Positions 1 through 12,263 are shown, counted from the stretch's first letter. The stretch is DNA of 64,000 nucleotides from Paralithodes platypus (GCA_032716605.1 CM064519.1:28599943-28663942), one strand, 5' to 3'. Notes: a model not told the origin generated them from the sequence alone. Numbers and translations are program-made.

Positions 1-363
1 GTCAGTAGAATTGATGGATCACACACCCTCACCCAGTTGTCCTCACCTCTGTCTTCCGGACCCTCCATATACCTCACCCAATGCCTATATAATAACCGCC
101 ATATTGTAGTCCTCATAGCTTCAGTACAGACATTATCAATAGTCGTGTATAACCTCCTGAAACCCGTTCAGTGTGTTATCATTATAATAAACTGGTTTTG
201 TGTAACTTAAACGATTATATTTATCCAGGTTAAACAAATAACATAAAACTCTGACTCCTATAATTCTATGATAGATTGAAAAACAAATCAAAACAAAAAC
301 AATTGATGACCATAATTATATGTAAAGAACGTCTTTGTATTGAAAGAGAATACAATTTGTTTG
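1..363. other. AT-rich spacer, no gene seen
   Basis: No open frame, RNA gene or clear repeat is visible. The first 120 bases share short pyrimidine-rich phrases (cacacaccctcaccc, tagtcctcatag) with the region around 19100-20000. Confidence 0.5.
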
Positions 364-1391
364 TAATACTATGGCAAAGCTTCTAATCAATACAGCTAAT
401 ATAATACTATGGCAAAGCTTCTAATCAATACAGCTAATATAATACTATGGCAAAGCTTCTAATCAATACAGCTAATATAATACTATGGCAAAGCTTCTAA
501 TCAATACAGCTAATATAATACTATGGCAAAGCTTCTAATCAATACAGCTAATATAATACTATGGCAAAGCTTCTAATCAATACAGCTAATATAATACTAT
601 GGCAAAGCTTCTAATCAATACAGCTAATATAATACTATGGCAAAGCTTCTAATCAATACAGCTAATATAATACTATGGCAAAGCTTCTAATCAATACAGC
701 TAATATAATACTATGGCAAAGCTTCTAATCAATACAGCTAATATAATACTATGGCAAAGCTTCTAATCAATACAGCTAATATAATACTATGGCAAAGCTT
801 CTAATCAATACAGCTAATATAATACTATGGCAAAGCTTCTAATCAATACAGCTAATATAATACTATGGCAAAGCTTCTAATCAATACAGCTAATAATACT
901 ATGGCAAAGCTTCTAATCAATACAGCTAATATAATACTATGGCAAAGCTTCTAATCAATACAGCTAATATAATACTATGGCAAAGCTTCTAATCAATACA
1001 GCTAATATAATACAATGGCAAAGCTTCTAATCAATACAGCTAATATAATACTATGGCAAAGCTTCTAATCAATACAGCTATATAATACTATGGCAAAGCT
1101 TCTAATCAATACAGCTAATATAATACTATGGCAAAGCTTCTAATCAATACAGCTAATATAATACTATGGCAAAGCTTCTAATCAATACAGCTAATATATA
1201 CTATGGCAAAGCTTCTAATCAATACAGCTAATATAATACTATGGCAAAGCTTCTAATCAATACAGCTAATATAATACTATGGCAAAGCTTCTAATCAATA
1301 CAGCTAATATAATACTATGGCAAAGCTTCTAATCAATACAGCTAATATAATACTATGGCAAAGCTTCTAATCAATACAGCTAATATAATAC
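364..1391. repeat. 38-bp tandem array, about 27 copies
   Basis: The phrase atggcaaagcttctaatc recurs every 38 bases (for example at 371, 409, 447). Copies are almost identical. The few variants are 1-3 base losses in the AT-rich link near 893, 1079 and 1195, and one base change near 1015. Every unit carries a HindIII site. High identity suggests recent expansion or homogenisation. Confidence 0.97.
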
Positions 1392-1408
1392 GGATATAGT
1401 ATAATAAT

Positions 1409-1768
1409 GGGCCGGTTTTCTGGACCACTTTCTCCCTCATGTTTAGCCCCATTAGTTTACAGATGTTAAGATGTTTGCCCCATTAGTTAGTCGATTTAAA
1501 GACCTTTAGCCCCATTTCTTCGTCAATATTTAGACCTTTCGTGATATTTAGGTATCGATTTTTTCCCTGGCGAACGATAGTGAGCCTGTAATGTTGGAAG
1601 AACCGGCCTTCGGCCGGGATATTTTTCTACTGAAAAATGTACAAATTAATCTAGAAGGGGGATCTAATGGATGTTTTTTTTTAAATTTGATGGAGGTCTA
1701 GAGAGGAAACTAGAAAAATAACGAATACATGCAAAAATCGCCCATAAAAGTGAACCATCTCCCCTTAA
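1409..1768 (-). mobile_element. Family Q short TTAA element, copy 1
   Basis: Reverse-oriented copy of a ~350-bp dispersed repeat found about ten times in the window. It carries the core ccggccttcggccgg, which folds as a mini-hairpin, the phrase agcgagcctgtaat, and the terminal ctccccttaa at 1759-1768. It encodes nothing. Ends with TTAA suggest a non-autonomous DNA element (inference). Confidence 0.8.
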
Positions 1769-2059
1769 ACTGAATAACATACAGACCAACACATCACCAG
1801 GTCTACACAATGGCGGCAATAGAACACAGTTGGGGTAAGTTTGACCTGGCCACACTCCCAGGCTCCTCTTATCACCTAAACTTTCTATTTTCTCTTTATT
1901 ATCGCCGAAAGTTTGTTTTGAATTCTTAAAGTCTTCGGGTGATTGGTTGTTTTCAGGCTAGAAGGTAAACACATACACTAAAGAATTGACCACAAGCAAG
2001 TTTCAAGCTATAAGGAAGTTGGAGCTGTAGACAACAATATTTAACATCCAAAAGCCAAT

Positions 2060-2245
2060 TTGGGTGAGGGCTGGTCCTATCCACTTACTAGACGAGACAG
2101 AGAAATGGGCGAGGGAACGCGAAAGTGGTTCCGGACCATACAAATTGGAACAATAAATGTTGTTTCTGTTCGGGCTCTGTCTCGAGTCGGCCACCCTCAG
2201 CTATGGGGTATTTGTTTAAGTACATACATACATACATACCAGCCA
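2060..2245 (+). mobile_element. 290-bp SINE-like retroposon, internally deleted copy
   Basis: It begins gggtgagggctggtcctatc and ends with a catacatacatacatacc tail after the shared phrase tctgttcgggctctgtctcg. The full-length copy at 54534-54823 has about 100 extra internal bases. Frames running through it are not genes. Confidence 0.8.
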
Positions 2246-2568
2246 AAAGACGGTTATTTATTGTACACACATAAAACCTCATTCAACAAACTTTTTATCT
2301 ATCATAAACTCGTATTATTGCTGTATTTTTGCTAGCTTTCATTGGTTACGGTATATCAACTTCTTTATAACCTGAAACTCGCAAGTGGTTAAATTATAGG
2401 TATGAAATGGGTAATGAAAGTGTCCATACCAATATACCCTAATAAAGGGATATTGGCATTAATAGCCCTATCTACTATAAGGATATAATATAACTAAATC
2501 GCTATCAATATACCCAATGTTTTTATATGCCTATTTATACCCTTGATTTTTGACAGTGTCTGTGTTGT
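2246..2568. other. AT-rich spacer, no gene seen
   Basis: A short stretch repeats phrases such as gatattggcattaatagccc. No coding or RNA signal is visible. Confidence 0.4.
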
Positions 2569-2778
2569 CAACCCTTTCAGTTCAGGTGCCGTAATTTTAA
2601 CTTTATTCTGGCTACTATTAGACGATATTATTCAGCTTAAAAGGGCCTCTAATAAACAGGCTTTGATCTATCTCACTTAACCCTTTTTACTACCACAGAT
2701 CCTTCTTAAACTGCACACCATCGTATAGATATAGCTAGAGAAAAATTAGGAAGACGTCACTGGTACAGAAGAGGTTAA
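2569..2778. mobile_element. Family P palindromic TTAA element
   Basis: Diverged copy. The left end is caaccctttcag and the right end is gtcactggtacagaagaggttaa, with the internal inverted phrases ctattagacgat and cttcttaaactg. The right TTAA (2775-2778) is shared with the next copy. Confidence 0.7.
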
Positions 2779-2919
2779 CCGTTTGAAGATTATGCTTCAT
2801 TTTGACCGTTTATCCCGGCTATCACTAGACGATTTTATACAATTTAGGAAGGATCTGTGGGAATGATATTAGTTAAGACTATTTCAAATAACCCTCTGAC
2901 TTCCATATTTACTAGTTAA
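2775..2919. mobile_element. Family P variant, abutting copy
   Basis: It starts at the shared TTAA with ttaaccgtttgaagatta, contains actagacgattttataca and ends near ctagttaac. The same variant occurs at 8224. This is one of several end-to-end pairs sharing one TTAA. Confidence 0.6.
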
Positions 2920-3402
<483 letters not shown>

Positions 3403-3595
3403 AATTGTAGTTACTGTACATAGGTATGGTACACAAACTACATAAACTAATTGCTTCCAACGAAGATGTCAGGCCTTAAACACTACAAGTACTATAAACA
3501 ATTTAGCCTCATATGTCACAGTAATAACAAGAGAGCATAACGAAACAAAAGGCTTGCCAGGAGGATGGGACAGAGAGCGATAATAAACGTTCTTT

Positions 3596-3959
3596 TAGGG
3601 GGTATAGTGCTTGTTTTGGAGTCTATATATTTGATTATTAATTTATTTTTGAGTTTCTTCGCTAGACCTCCATCAAGGTTAAAAAAAAGGCCCCCTTTCA
3701 AGCTAAAATTGTAAATTTTTCGGTAGAAAATTGTCCCGGCCCGAAGGTCGGTTCCTTCTAAAATTACAGGTTCGCTTTCACTCGCCAGGAAATTTTGTAC
3801 ACCTAAATAGCACGATAGGTCTTAATATTGACAAAGAAATGAGGGGAAAGGTTTCAAAATCGCCAAACTAACGGAACGAACGTCTAATAATATCAAAACT
3901 AATATGCTAAACATGAAGGAGGAGGTCCACAAAAAACGACTAGGCTACCTCCCTCTTAA
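3596..3959 (+). mobile_element. Family Q short TTAA element, copy 2
   Basis: Forward copy: gtttcttcgctagacctcc, then tttttcggtagaaaa, a mutated hairpin ggcccgaaggtcgg, gctttcactcgccagg, and the terminal ctccctcttaa. Confidence 0.8.
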
Positions 3960-4000
3960 TATATCCCCATCAACATCCATTAGAATACCCATGGCACAAT

Positions 4001-4013
4001 CCCCCCCCCCCCC
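4001..4013. repeat. C13 run
   Basis: Homopolymer run, likely polymorphic in length. Confidence 0.95.
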
Positions 4014-4252
4014 TCCCTCCCAACACACGCCAATATTCAACTACCCGGGGGGTCACTAAGGGGGGTCATATCCATCTTTCTATTTGCGAGTGGTAGATAC
4101 AGGGGGCAGGTGACAGGGCGACACGGGTTCCAAGGGTTACTATAGGTCACCACAGGGTCATTAAGATACCGTAAATCACAAGGACTGGTTGTTGGCCTTC
4201 TTCCTGACATATAGACCGATGTTCTTTTCAATAACTGGCCTGTCCTCGGTAA

Positions 4253-4446
4253 AGATTAATGATGAGGATGATTATAACCCCATTTTCTACTTCTACAAAT
4301 CTAATGAAAGCACAGTAGTGATGCTAACCCACGCATGTGATACAGTATAACTAAGATAAATGATGAGGATGATTGTAAAACAATGTTCTACTTCTACAAG
4401 TCTAGTGCAAACACAGTAGTGATGCTAACTCACGCATGTGTGTGTT
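4253..4446. repeat. Two-copy tandem duplication, period ~104 bp
   Basis: aatgatgaggatgatt followed by ttctacttctacaa and cacagtagtgatgctaac occurs at 4256 and again at about 4359, with scattered differences. Confidence 0.85.
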
Positions 4447-4692
4447 ACATGAGAAGGTGGAGGAGGAGCTGCCAAAGGAGGAGATATTTTAAATATTGCA
4501 ACTCAATAGCCCATAGTTTAAATATGTTCCCAGGTCAGCTTGAGCACAGTATGGCCACCTCAAGCCTTGGCCTTCTTCACTGACATCCCGCCCTCCAAGA
4601 AGGTGCCAAGGTGGTATTGGTGGAGGAGGATGGGGATGTTTGGTTCTATGTTCTCTCTTTTCAACTGAATGCCAGAGTAGGAACATATCAGG

Positions 4693-4712
4693 ACCACACA
4701 CACACACATATA

Positions 4713-4786
<74 letters not shown>

Positions 4787-4790
4787 TATA
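4693..4790. repeat. (CA)n then (TA)n microsatellite
   Basis: A short CA run at 4693-4708 is followed by about 75 bases of alternating TA. Confidence 0.98.
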
Positions 4791-4799
4791 TTATCCCTC

Positions 4800-5100
4800 C
4801 ATACCTAGCCTGTCTATAGCCAGTGGAGTCGATCGTAGGGCGTGACGAAATTTGGAGTTTACACAAAACGGTATTTGCACTGATTATTAATTTTGCAGTT
4901 GACTGATCACTCATTGGCTTCTCAAACTGGTGGCACCACTCAGTTTGCCTATCTCAGTTTCATACACCTGCACTCTACACTCTGTACATTTTTTACAAGA
5001 CTCTTTTGGTTAATAAGATGCCAAGAGATGACTTAATCATTTACACCTTAAATGCCACCAAGTGCATAGGCTGCAGTTAACTGAACACCACTGGAGGTAT
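4800..5100. other. Spacer, no gene seen
   Basis: No supported coding or RNA signal. Confidence 0.4.
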
Positions 5101-5103
5101 TAT

Positions 5104-5248
5104 ATTCACACGGCGGAAAAGGGCTTTACTGTAACGACACCACAGTTTTAATTATCTTTGGAGTCCTCACACACCTGAAGACTCTATAGAGAATCGAAAC
5201 TGTTGTATCGTTACAATGAAACCTTTTTCTGTCATGTAGGAATAATTT
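5104..5248. mobile_element. Diverged hairpin element
   Basis: The outer phrases are inverted: cacggcggaaaagggctttactgtaacg on the left against cgttacaatgaaacctttttctgtcatgt on the right. The right end also matches the better-preserved hairpin at 22165-22285 (tttctgtcatgt). Confidence 0.55.
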
Positions 5249-5779
5249 CTACATTTAAGTGTTCGCGGTATTGTTATTTTCTCCTCTCTGAATACTATGT
5301 TTATTGATAATCTAACGTGTACTATATTATTGCATTGGAGATAAACGTTTGTTATGACATAATTATCAGCGAGCTTGTGCTAGAATACTGAAACAAAGTC
5401 CAACATATATTGAATTAACATATTATCTACCCTAGATATACTGGAATTCAATTCGAAAGATTGTAATTACAAATCCTAAAACAATTTAGTCGTGTGCCTT
5501 CTTTGTTTCTGTTTCGTGTTTTATATACCATCAAACATTGCTTATACATTAAAAATATGATCGACGTTTTGGTAACCATTTTTCCATTAGATACTGAAAC
5601 TAGTGTTTTTGTTATAGAAAACAAATATATAATTAAAGGTCTATATACTGTATAATATAGGGGATTTTTCATTAAACGGGATATTCTATATAATTTTAAA
5701 AAGTAAATGAACTAATGCCTACACAAAAAACAATGTGGTTACTACGCAAGCTAACCAATAGCTTTCATATTTACATATA
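5249..5779. other. AT-rich spacer, no gene seen
   Basis: The open frame at 5448-5672 on the minus strand has no recognisable domain and biased AT-rich composition. Confidence 0.4.
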
Positions 5780-5782
5780 CAG

Positions 5783-5815
<33 letters not shown>

Positions 5816-6110
5816 CATCTGAGCCAGCACAACACTCTCTGTCCCTCCCCTGAGTCTCTTCCATCAAAGGCATCGACAGCTTCTCTTACCCACGGCCTTA
5901 CCACCCCCACCATCTCCCCCACCCACCCACCACCCACTTCTGTCTGCTCTTACACCCAGTTCTCTCTGCTTTCCCGCCCGCCATATCATTCACCTCCCTC
6001 ACCAACCGCCCACCATCCCCTCACACCCCCACCCATTTCTCTCGCTGCTTCCACCCATCACCACTTCACCACTTCAACCATCCACCCACCTAACACCCCA
6101 CACTGTTAAA
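5780..6110. repeat. TA/GA microsatellite and C-rich low-complexity tract
   Basis: TA then GA alternation at 5780-5815, followed by cccaccc/caccca-rich sequence. Short open frames here are compositional. Confidence 0.8.
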
Positions 6111-6149
6111 ATATTCCGATGAATTTGCGTTCACAGGGCAAGCAGCATA

Positions 6150-6255
6150 ATTTAGCTCAAACGTCCTTTGATTTTGGCCCTCTCACTCTTTCAACTCTGG
6201 GGGAGGCACTCGCTGCAGGCAGTTATGCCTTTTGTCTCCCTCATTCACATAGAAA
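6150..6255 (+). repeat. Dispersed repeat T, ~105 bp, copy 1
   Basis: The run cctttgattttggccctctcactctttcaa...ggcagttatgccttttgtctccctcattcacatag recurs in inverted form at 12868-12973 and, more diverged, at 20105-20232 and 31343-31455. The class is unknown. Confidence 0.85.
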
Positions 6256-6479
6256 ACAAAAATTGCCATCATAATACAGTAATTCCAACGGCTACACATT
6301 TTATTATACCGTATACATTATATTATTAATGATTTACGGTCTTAAAATGTCGTAAACCTTGATAAATTATAGGTAAGACTCGTAATATTGAATAAGTTTT
6401 TCCATAGTGAAAATCTACGGTATTTTACTGTTACTTTTACGGATATATATATTTTTTTACAGAGAACCCAGCACCTACT

Positions 6480-7350
6480 TATGCTTGACTTCCGACCTGC
6501 TATCACCCAAACACTTTCCATCCATCTCACTCCCATCCATTTTTATCGTTCCACCCCACCCACACGCCTGCCACCTCTTCCATTTACCATCCACTTCTGC
6601 CAGTTTTCCCACCCATGCCAATTTCACCCTTCCCTGTCAACCCAACCATTTCAATCTTCCCACTCAACCCACCCTCCCCTTCATTTTATACTTTCCCTAC
6701 TACATACCATCACACACCCTCACCCACTTCCGTCCATCTCACTACCACCCATTTCAGTCTAGCCATCTCACTCCTATGCTAATTAAATCAACCTCTCGCA
6801 TCCCACCCACATTTATTATCCTACTCCACCCAAGCTCAATCCCATATATCAGCCCTCCCATCCACCATCATCCAAGCTACCCATCCCAATCCAATCCATT
6901 ATCTCCCCCCAAACACTCTCTGTAATCTCATCCATTCCTTCATCACCATACCCTCATGTCATCCATTCCACCCCAACTCCATTCACACAGTAGTCCTCGG
7001 AGTGCCACATGTATTTGTTGATTTTATTAATTGAGTTTAGATGTGAAGTTGGTTGGTGTAAAACACATAATAAAACATAATATGATATTGATGTTGTAAA
7101 GTATAGTAGAGCCATTCCACATTACCAAGCCCTCCCTCCCTCCCACTCACTTTAATACACTTATGCTTCCCAAACCATTTACCTTACCCTTTCTATACAC
7201 TCCCCCTGTACACTTTCCCTTTCCTTCCACTTATCAACCACACACCCCTGTACCCCTCATCCACTTATTCTCCTCCCACCCAGTTATTCTCCTCCCCAAG
7301 CCCCCAACCCCGCCCATTTCACCCCTCCCAACCCCCGCCCGCTCGTCTAA
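6480..7350. repeat. C-rich, purine-poor low-complexity region
   Basis: Degenerate ccatcccaccc/ctccccaccc motifs dominate, interrupted by a SINE-like fragment at 6991-7087. The overlapping Pro/Ser-rich frames of up to 172 residues are products of composition. None has a domain. Confidence 0.7.
6991..7087 (+). mobile_element. tRNA-like SINE fragment, 3' part
   Basis: tgccacatgtatttgttg and aagttggttggtg match the copy at 12463-12606. The tail is an AT-rich (ataaaa)-like repeat. The tRNA-like head is missing. Confidence 0.65.
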
Positions 7351-7495
7351 ATCCCCATTAGCTACACTGTGGGCGCGGCTATAAAGACATACACAGGGCC
7401 TTCCACACCGCGGGTCCAACCTTTTCACACCGGAGCCTGTGTGCACGCGACATGCTCAAATTTCTTTATAGGCACAGCGCCCCCTTTATCTTGGC

Positions 7496-7499
<4 letters not shown>

Positions 7500-7528
<29 letters not shown>
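7500..7528. repeat. (TC)n microsatellite
   Basis: Uninterrupted TC alternation. Confidence 0.98.
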
Positions 7529-7533
<5 letters not shown>

Positions 7534-7653
7534 ATGCGTGTTTTCTGTATGACTTTATAGGTACCATTATTAAGCTTTTGGAGATTGTTTTGAAATTTAG
7601 AGTACGTGTGATCTAGAATATGTTCATCTGCCTATCTGTCAGTCACCCATCCC

Positions 7654-7656
<3 letters not shown>

Positions 7657-7716
<60 letters not shown>
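7657..7716. repeat. (TC)n microsatellite
   Basis: About 60 bases of TC alternation. Confidence 0.98.
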
Positions 7717-7719
<3 letters not shown>

Positions 7720-8223
7720 ACCAGAACGGCAGATGCTCTCTACCAGGGTACCCCTGGGCCTTTTGTCAGTAATTGTTTGGTTGCCTGATATCCGTTTATG
7801 AGACACTCAAAATCATCATCACAACTTTTTATTCATTCTCTTAGTCAAATTGTATTCGTATTTCGGACTGAAATTCTTATACTGTATCTAATTTATTTTG
7901 TCATTCTCGTATACATTCCATAAACCTTTTTCCCTAATTGTCTGAAAATACTGTTGTATTTCAAATTTTTCTCTATATGAAGGCATTCATTTTTCCATTC
8001 TCTTTTTCATTGTGTTTCGTAAAATATTGCTTTCATTAATTTCCTACTCTCTTTGCAATAACAAACAATAAGCTTGTGAATACATCTGGTGACAATACTG
8101 TAAGTTAAAATACTTCAGCTAGTCGCAATTGAATGGCTTAGTATTTTTCAATATATATTCATAAATATCATAAATATACATGATCTTTGCTCTGGTACAA
8201 ATTCCGTTTGTATTATATTTTGC
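7717..8223. other. AT-rich spacer, no gene seen
   Basis: No supported open frame or RNA. Confidence 0.4.
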
Positions 8224-8425
8224 TTAACCCTTTGAAGATCGTGACGTATTTTGACAGTTTATTCTGGCTCTCAGACGATTTTATACAGTTTAGGAAGGAT
8301 CTGTTTTTTGTTTAGACTGTTTCAATTAACCCTCTGACTTCCATATACCCTTCTTAATTTGAACACAATGGTATAATAATAGCTAGAAAACAAAACAATT
8401 AATGTGTATTGTAACTTCTAAGGGT
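8224..8425. mobile_element. Family P variant element
   Basis: ttaaccctttgaagatcgtg followed by cagacgattttatacagttt and aaccctctgacttccatata. Same variant as 2775-2919. The right end is degraded. Confidence 0.6.
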
Positions 8426-8750
8426 AAATAGTATTTTTTTTACATCAATAATTGTAATTAATTTTCCAGGCATAATCCTGAAAATATACCGCCATTAATG
8501 TTTTCGACTAAATTACAATTCCTGACAATTTCGGTCTTAACATTCCTAGCTCTTTATCGCAACATTAGGATTCCTTAACTTTCCTTTGCATCAGTTCATT
8601 TAGCCATTCTTACATACCACATAATAATCACGACTATTATTTCAATTTAAAATAATGTCTTCCCTTAAATATCTCTTAAGTTGTCTGATATATATTTATG
8701 TGTGGACAAATGAGAAAATGTTAAGACTGCCTGTAGCTATAATCTATTCG

Positions 8751-8936
8751 CTGTAAGTAGGCGAGAAATCATGACCTCTAACCTCTGTAACACAAACACG
8801 ACTAGAGTAATCGAGCCAATATTTTTGCCATTTGGGAAGAGTCAGTCAAGGAATAGATGTGGAAGTTTACAGCCAATTTGCTGTAGCCATTTTTGAGTTA
8901 CAGAGGATAGAGGTCAAGAATTCTCGCCTACTTACA
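8751..8936. mobile_element. Palindromic element with ~40-bp arms
   Basis: The left arm ctgtaagtaggcgagaaatc...tgacctctaacctctgtaac is inverted at 8895-8936 (gttacagaggatagaggtca...ttctcgcctacttacag). The plus-strand open frame starting at 8832 runs through the centre and right arm and is not a gene. A half-copy phrase (ataagtaggccaaaaatcgtgac) is at 15925. Confidence 0.8.
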
Positions 8937-9145
8937 GAAAATAGACTTATAGTGCCCCTTCAAATTGAAAGAGTGATGGAGAACCAATTTCAGGGTACAG
9001 CCGGCAAGATTTCTAACTTGCCCAAGGCTACTTTTATTTATGCTGTTTTAGCTATTAATAAACATAGAACTGAGATACACAAAACGAAGCATTAACAATC
9101 CATTAGATAGTTTAAGTCTGTATACTATGTTTTCCGCTGCACTGC

Positions 9146-9250
9146 TTAACCCATTCTGTACCAGCGAAGTCTTTTCTAATTTATTTTAGCTATATTTAGA
9201 CGATTTTGGCCGATCTTAGACTGAATAAAATCGTGTAATAGTAGCCAACT
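9146..9250. mobile_element. Family P element, shortened
   Basis: ttaacccattctgtaccagc at the left, then gaataaaatcgtgtaatagt. The right terminal block is missing. Confidence 0.65.
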
Positions 9251-9519
9251 TAAAATATGAATATCCTATAAATATTATTTAGTTTAAAGCTCCCCTACAG
9301 CCTCGCCAAATACAATGATATGAGTTTATTAAGATTCATGATCGATTAATTTCGTTTGAATGGCGACAAAAATAAAGCGTCACCTTTCATAAACTGTGTG
9401 TAAAAGGAGAGAAACTTCGAGTGTTCCCATGTCTCCCAATGTTACAACCACCCAGAACCTCCTCAGGGCATCCCAGGCCCAATTTCCGGTCCTGTTACCC
9501 CTTTCACACTACTAAGATG
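9251..9519. other. Spacer, no gene seen
   Basis: No supported feature. Confidence 0.3.
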
Positions 9520-9655
9520 GAGAGCAGGAGAGGAGGGAGGGAGGGAGGGGGATGGAAGGAAGGGAGTCAGGGGAGGAGGACGAGGAGAAGGAAGGGAGGG
9601 AGGGAGGAATGAAGTGAAGGAGTGAGTAGGTGGAGGAGGAAGGGAGGGAGGGAGA
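9520..9655. repeat. GA-rich (gggagggagg) low-complexity tract
   Basis: Imperfect GGGA/GAGG repeats. This tract lies directly against the 3' end of the retrotransposon relic at 9656, and similar sequence resumes at 10257. Confidence 0.85.
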
Positions 9656-10205
9656 GAGGAATACAAGGAATACAAAGGAATACATATGAGTACAAACTGT
9701 AACAGACCTATTGGTCCTCAAGGGGCAGTTTGGATATCTAAACTACTATTCTACTGACTACGAGGTAGAGAAAAGGATAGCAAAGATGAAGGCGCCTCCC
9801 CACCCACCACTCCCTCCAGCTAATGCAGGCATAGAAACAGTTAGGAAAATACCATGTAGTATGGAAAAACTGATACGGAATTTCGGATAGGACATAGAGA
9901 AAAATAAATTTATTTGGAATCTAAGCTAACTCTATTACTACAATTTTGAAAGGGAACAGGTGTATGAATCTCAATATACATTGCGGTATGCGGTATCTCT
10001 TCTGAAACAAAAAACTAAAATAATTGGAGGTTATTTGCCAAGTGTTTATCCAGATGGTTCTTGAATGTTTCGACAGTATTACAGTTCACAATGTTCGAAG
10101 GTAGTCAGTTCCAAATATTCACAACACGGTTAAAAAAGAAATGCTTCGTTTCAAGAGAATGTAAACGCAAAGACTTGACATCTTCATATAATAGGTTTAT
10201 CATTG
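9656..10205 (-). pseudogene. CR1/Jockey-like non-LTR retrotransposon, 3' fragment
   Basis: Reading leftward on the minus strand, 10173 to 10015 translates as the reverse-transcriptase C-terminus typical of this family: KHFFFNRVVNIWN, an in-frame TGA where the related copy has Gly, LPSNIVNCNTVETFKNHLDK, and a stop at 10015-10017. The related element at 25651-27211 has FFFNRVVNLWNGLPRNV at the same place. The remainder down to 9656 is 3' UTR ending in repeated tattcctttgtattcc-type units against a GA/CT tract. It is 5'-truncated and dead. Confidence 0.8.
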
Positions 10206-10256
10206 TACTGTATCTTTAAATGGCAAGGAAGAACATTAAAAGGAAGAATAAGCAAA

Positions 10257-10410
10257 CTGGGAGGAGGAGGAGGAGAAGAGGGAGAAGAGAGGCGGAAAAG
10301 AGGTAGGATAAGAAAGACGAGAGGGTAGAATGAAAGGGAGATGGGACAGGAATGATGGGGAGGAAGAGGAGGGGGATGATTATGGAGAGGAGGGAATGGG
10401 AGGAGTCTCA
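10257..10410. repeat. GA-rich low-complexity tract
   Basis: gaggaggaggagaagaggg-type sequence, the apparent continuation of the purine tract at 9520-9655 beyond the inserted retrotransposon fragment. Minus-strand Pro/Ser/Leu frames here are artefacts. Confidence 0.85.
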
Positions 10411-11215
10411 TTCAAATAATGAGGTATTGCTAATGAATACATATATTTTGTTATCCCTTGTAGCATATCATGACTTGTATATTCATTCTTCTTTGGCTAC
10501 CATTAGATTATTTTAATCGGTTTCGGAAAGTGTAATGTCCAAATGTTCAACATCCACACCTCCAAGACATATTGCATTAGTAATAATAGTATATATAAAA
10601 ACAAAAAACAACTATAGAAGCCAACCATCAACCACCTCGTACTTTATGGCCGTCCAAGCTTTTGAAGATGCCGTCTATGCCACAAGTCCTGTCCCCAGTA
10701 GCCACATCACTAACCCAACTCCCAGTCCCCCAAAGGAATTAGAAGCTCAAAGACCCCTAGAGCCCCTCCGCCGGATATTGTGATAAGCTCACGAGCTGTG
10801 ATACTTAACTATACTTAATAAGTCGAGCTGGTTCTACAGCTCCTAATTTTTCTTTTAATTTTGGAGATATCTATCATAGTTACAACTATATAGTATAAAC
10901 GAAGTGTACAAACCTATATGAAATGTACAAATATTTTAAGGCCAGTATATAATCCAAAGAATTATGGGTCAGTATTTGTTGGAAAGGGAATAAGAATATG
11001 TCCCCATACAGCATTATGACGGATCGCAAAGTGCAGATCCAGTCACTTAGAAGCAGATCTTCTTTGAAGTAACGCACTGCTTTTCCTTTTCTATTCTTTA
11101 TACATTGTATGTAAACAATAAAGACTTAAATTGTTATACGGATTCTTTGTCTCTACCTACGGTAATTTGTTAGTAGTTTTGATATTGTCACGAATGTCCC
11201 ACTCCAGTCTTAAGA
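10411..11215. other. Spacer with a short P-like trace, no gene seen
   Basis: 10495-10530 has a weak resemblance to the family P internal phrase (ggctaccattagatta). The plus-strand frame at 10535-10783 has no domain I recognise and no supporting signal. Confidence 0.4.
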
Positions 11216-11221
11216 TATCAG

Positions 11222-11333
11222 GCATATCGTCAATGACGGAGGGGCCACTAATAAATTATAGGTTTGATTCCCGGAGGGAAGAATGAAAACCTAATATTTA
11301 GTAGGGGCCCCGTAATCATTGACGATGTAGGGC
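11222..11333. mobile_element. Small hairpin element, ~110 bp
   Basis: atatcgtcaatgacggagg...cactaataaattataggttt pairs with aaaacctaatatttagtag...cattgacgatgt around the loop gattcccggagggaagaatg. A second, inverted copy is at 11656. Confidence 0.75.
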
Positions 11334-11655
11334 CCTCCCAGCCATCCCCTTCCCATTCGCTTGATGTCTTGAGGTTAAATCTTAATATGTCAGTGAAGGA
11401 AGTATGGCAGCTCAGGGAGCAGCGGCAAGGAACCCCACACAAGAAATCCACGAGATGGAAAGCTATAGTATAACAATTATTAAGTATATTTTTTCTTTTT
11501 TATTATTTACGAAGTTTTTTCGTAGAGAGTACCCAATCATAAGACGATTCCATAAGAGAATAAGCGTTACCCTTATGAAGCGTACTCCGTTCTCCCCGCG
11601 GCGGTAGATTCAAACTGGCTACCGCGGGCGCTTGATTGGAGACTATTATACTAAT

Positions 11656-11740
11656 AGGCATATCGTCAATGATCACGGGGCCCCCTACTAAATATTAGGT
11701 TTTCATTCTTCCCTCCGGGAATCAAACCGATATTCTTTAC
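11656..11740. mobile_element. Second copy of the 110-bp hairpin element, one arm plus loop
   Basis: catatcgtcaatgatcacgg, taaatattaggttttcattc and cttccctccgggaatcaaac match one arm and the loop of 11222-11333 in opposite orientation. The two copies flank about 320 bp. Confidence 0.75.
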
Positions 11741-12263
11741 CGTAGAAGCCTCAAACACCATTCGTTTACACAGTCAATACTTCACTAATTCCTCTCCCTC
11801 ACACAAAACATAAGTCTGCATCTATCGCAGGTTCTATTAGATCCGTATATCGTGTATGTATTTGTATACTGTACAGTATATGTCTGTAATCATTATTTAC
11901 CAGTCACTTACCATTGTTTGCCAAAGTTACTATACAGTATAACTAATGTAAATAATCCTAATAAACCGTACACCTATATACCGTTTTAATTACATATTGA
12001 ATGAGTTAGTTTGTACCCCTTTCATTTCGAGAGGTCCAATCTATGCTGAAAAAATCGATTCAAGTTTCTCTATATATTATTTGAAATAAAGCAATTCAGT
12101 ACATATATATCTTTGTATAGCGTTATTTTTTATAAACGATCTTACAATAGCTATTAATCGGACTTTGATTACTTTGCAAAGATGATTTTAGATGTGTAAA
12201 ACGAACGCTTAGAAATAGTTTTTATTTATTTATCCTAAAGCCATTAAAGATTGAATTTTTTTT

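Noticed and set aside
364..1391. CRISPR-like array
   Set aside because: The units are contiguous 38-mers without variable spacers, in a eukaryotic context with no cas genes.
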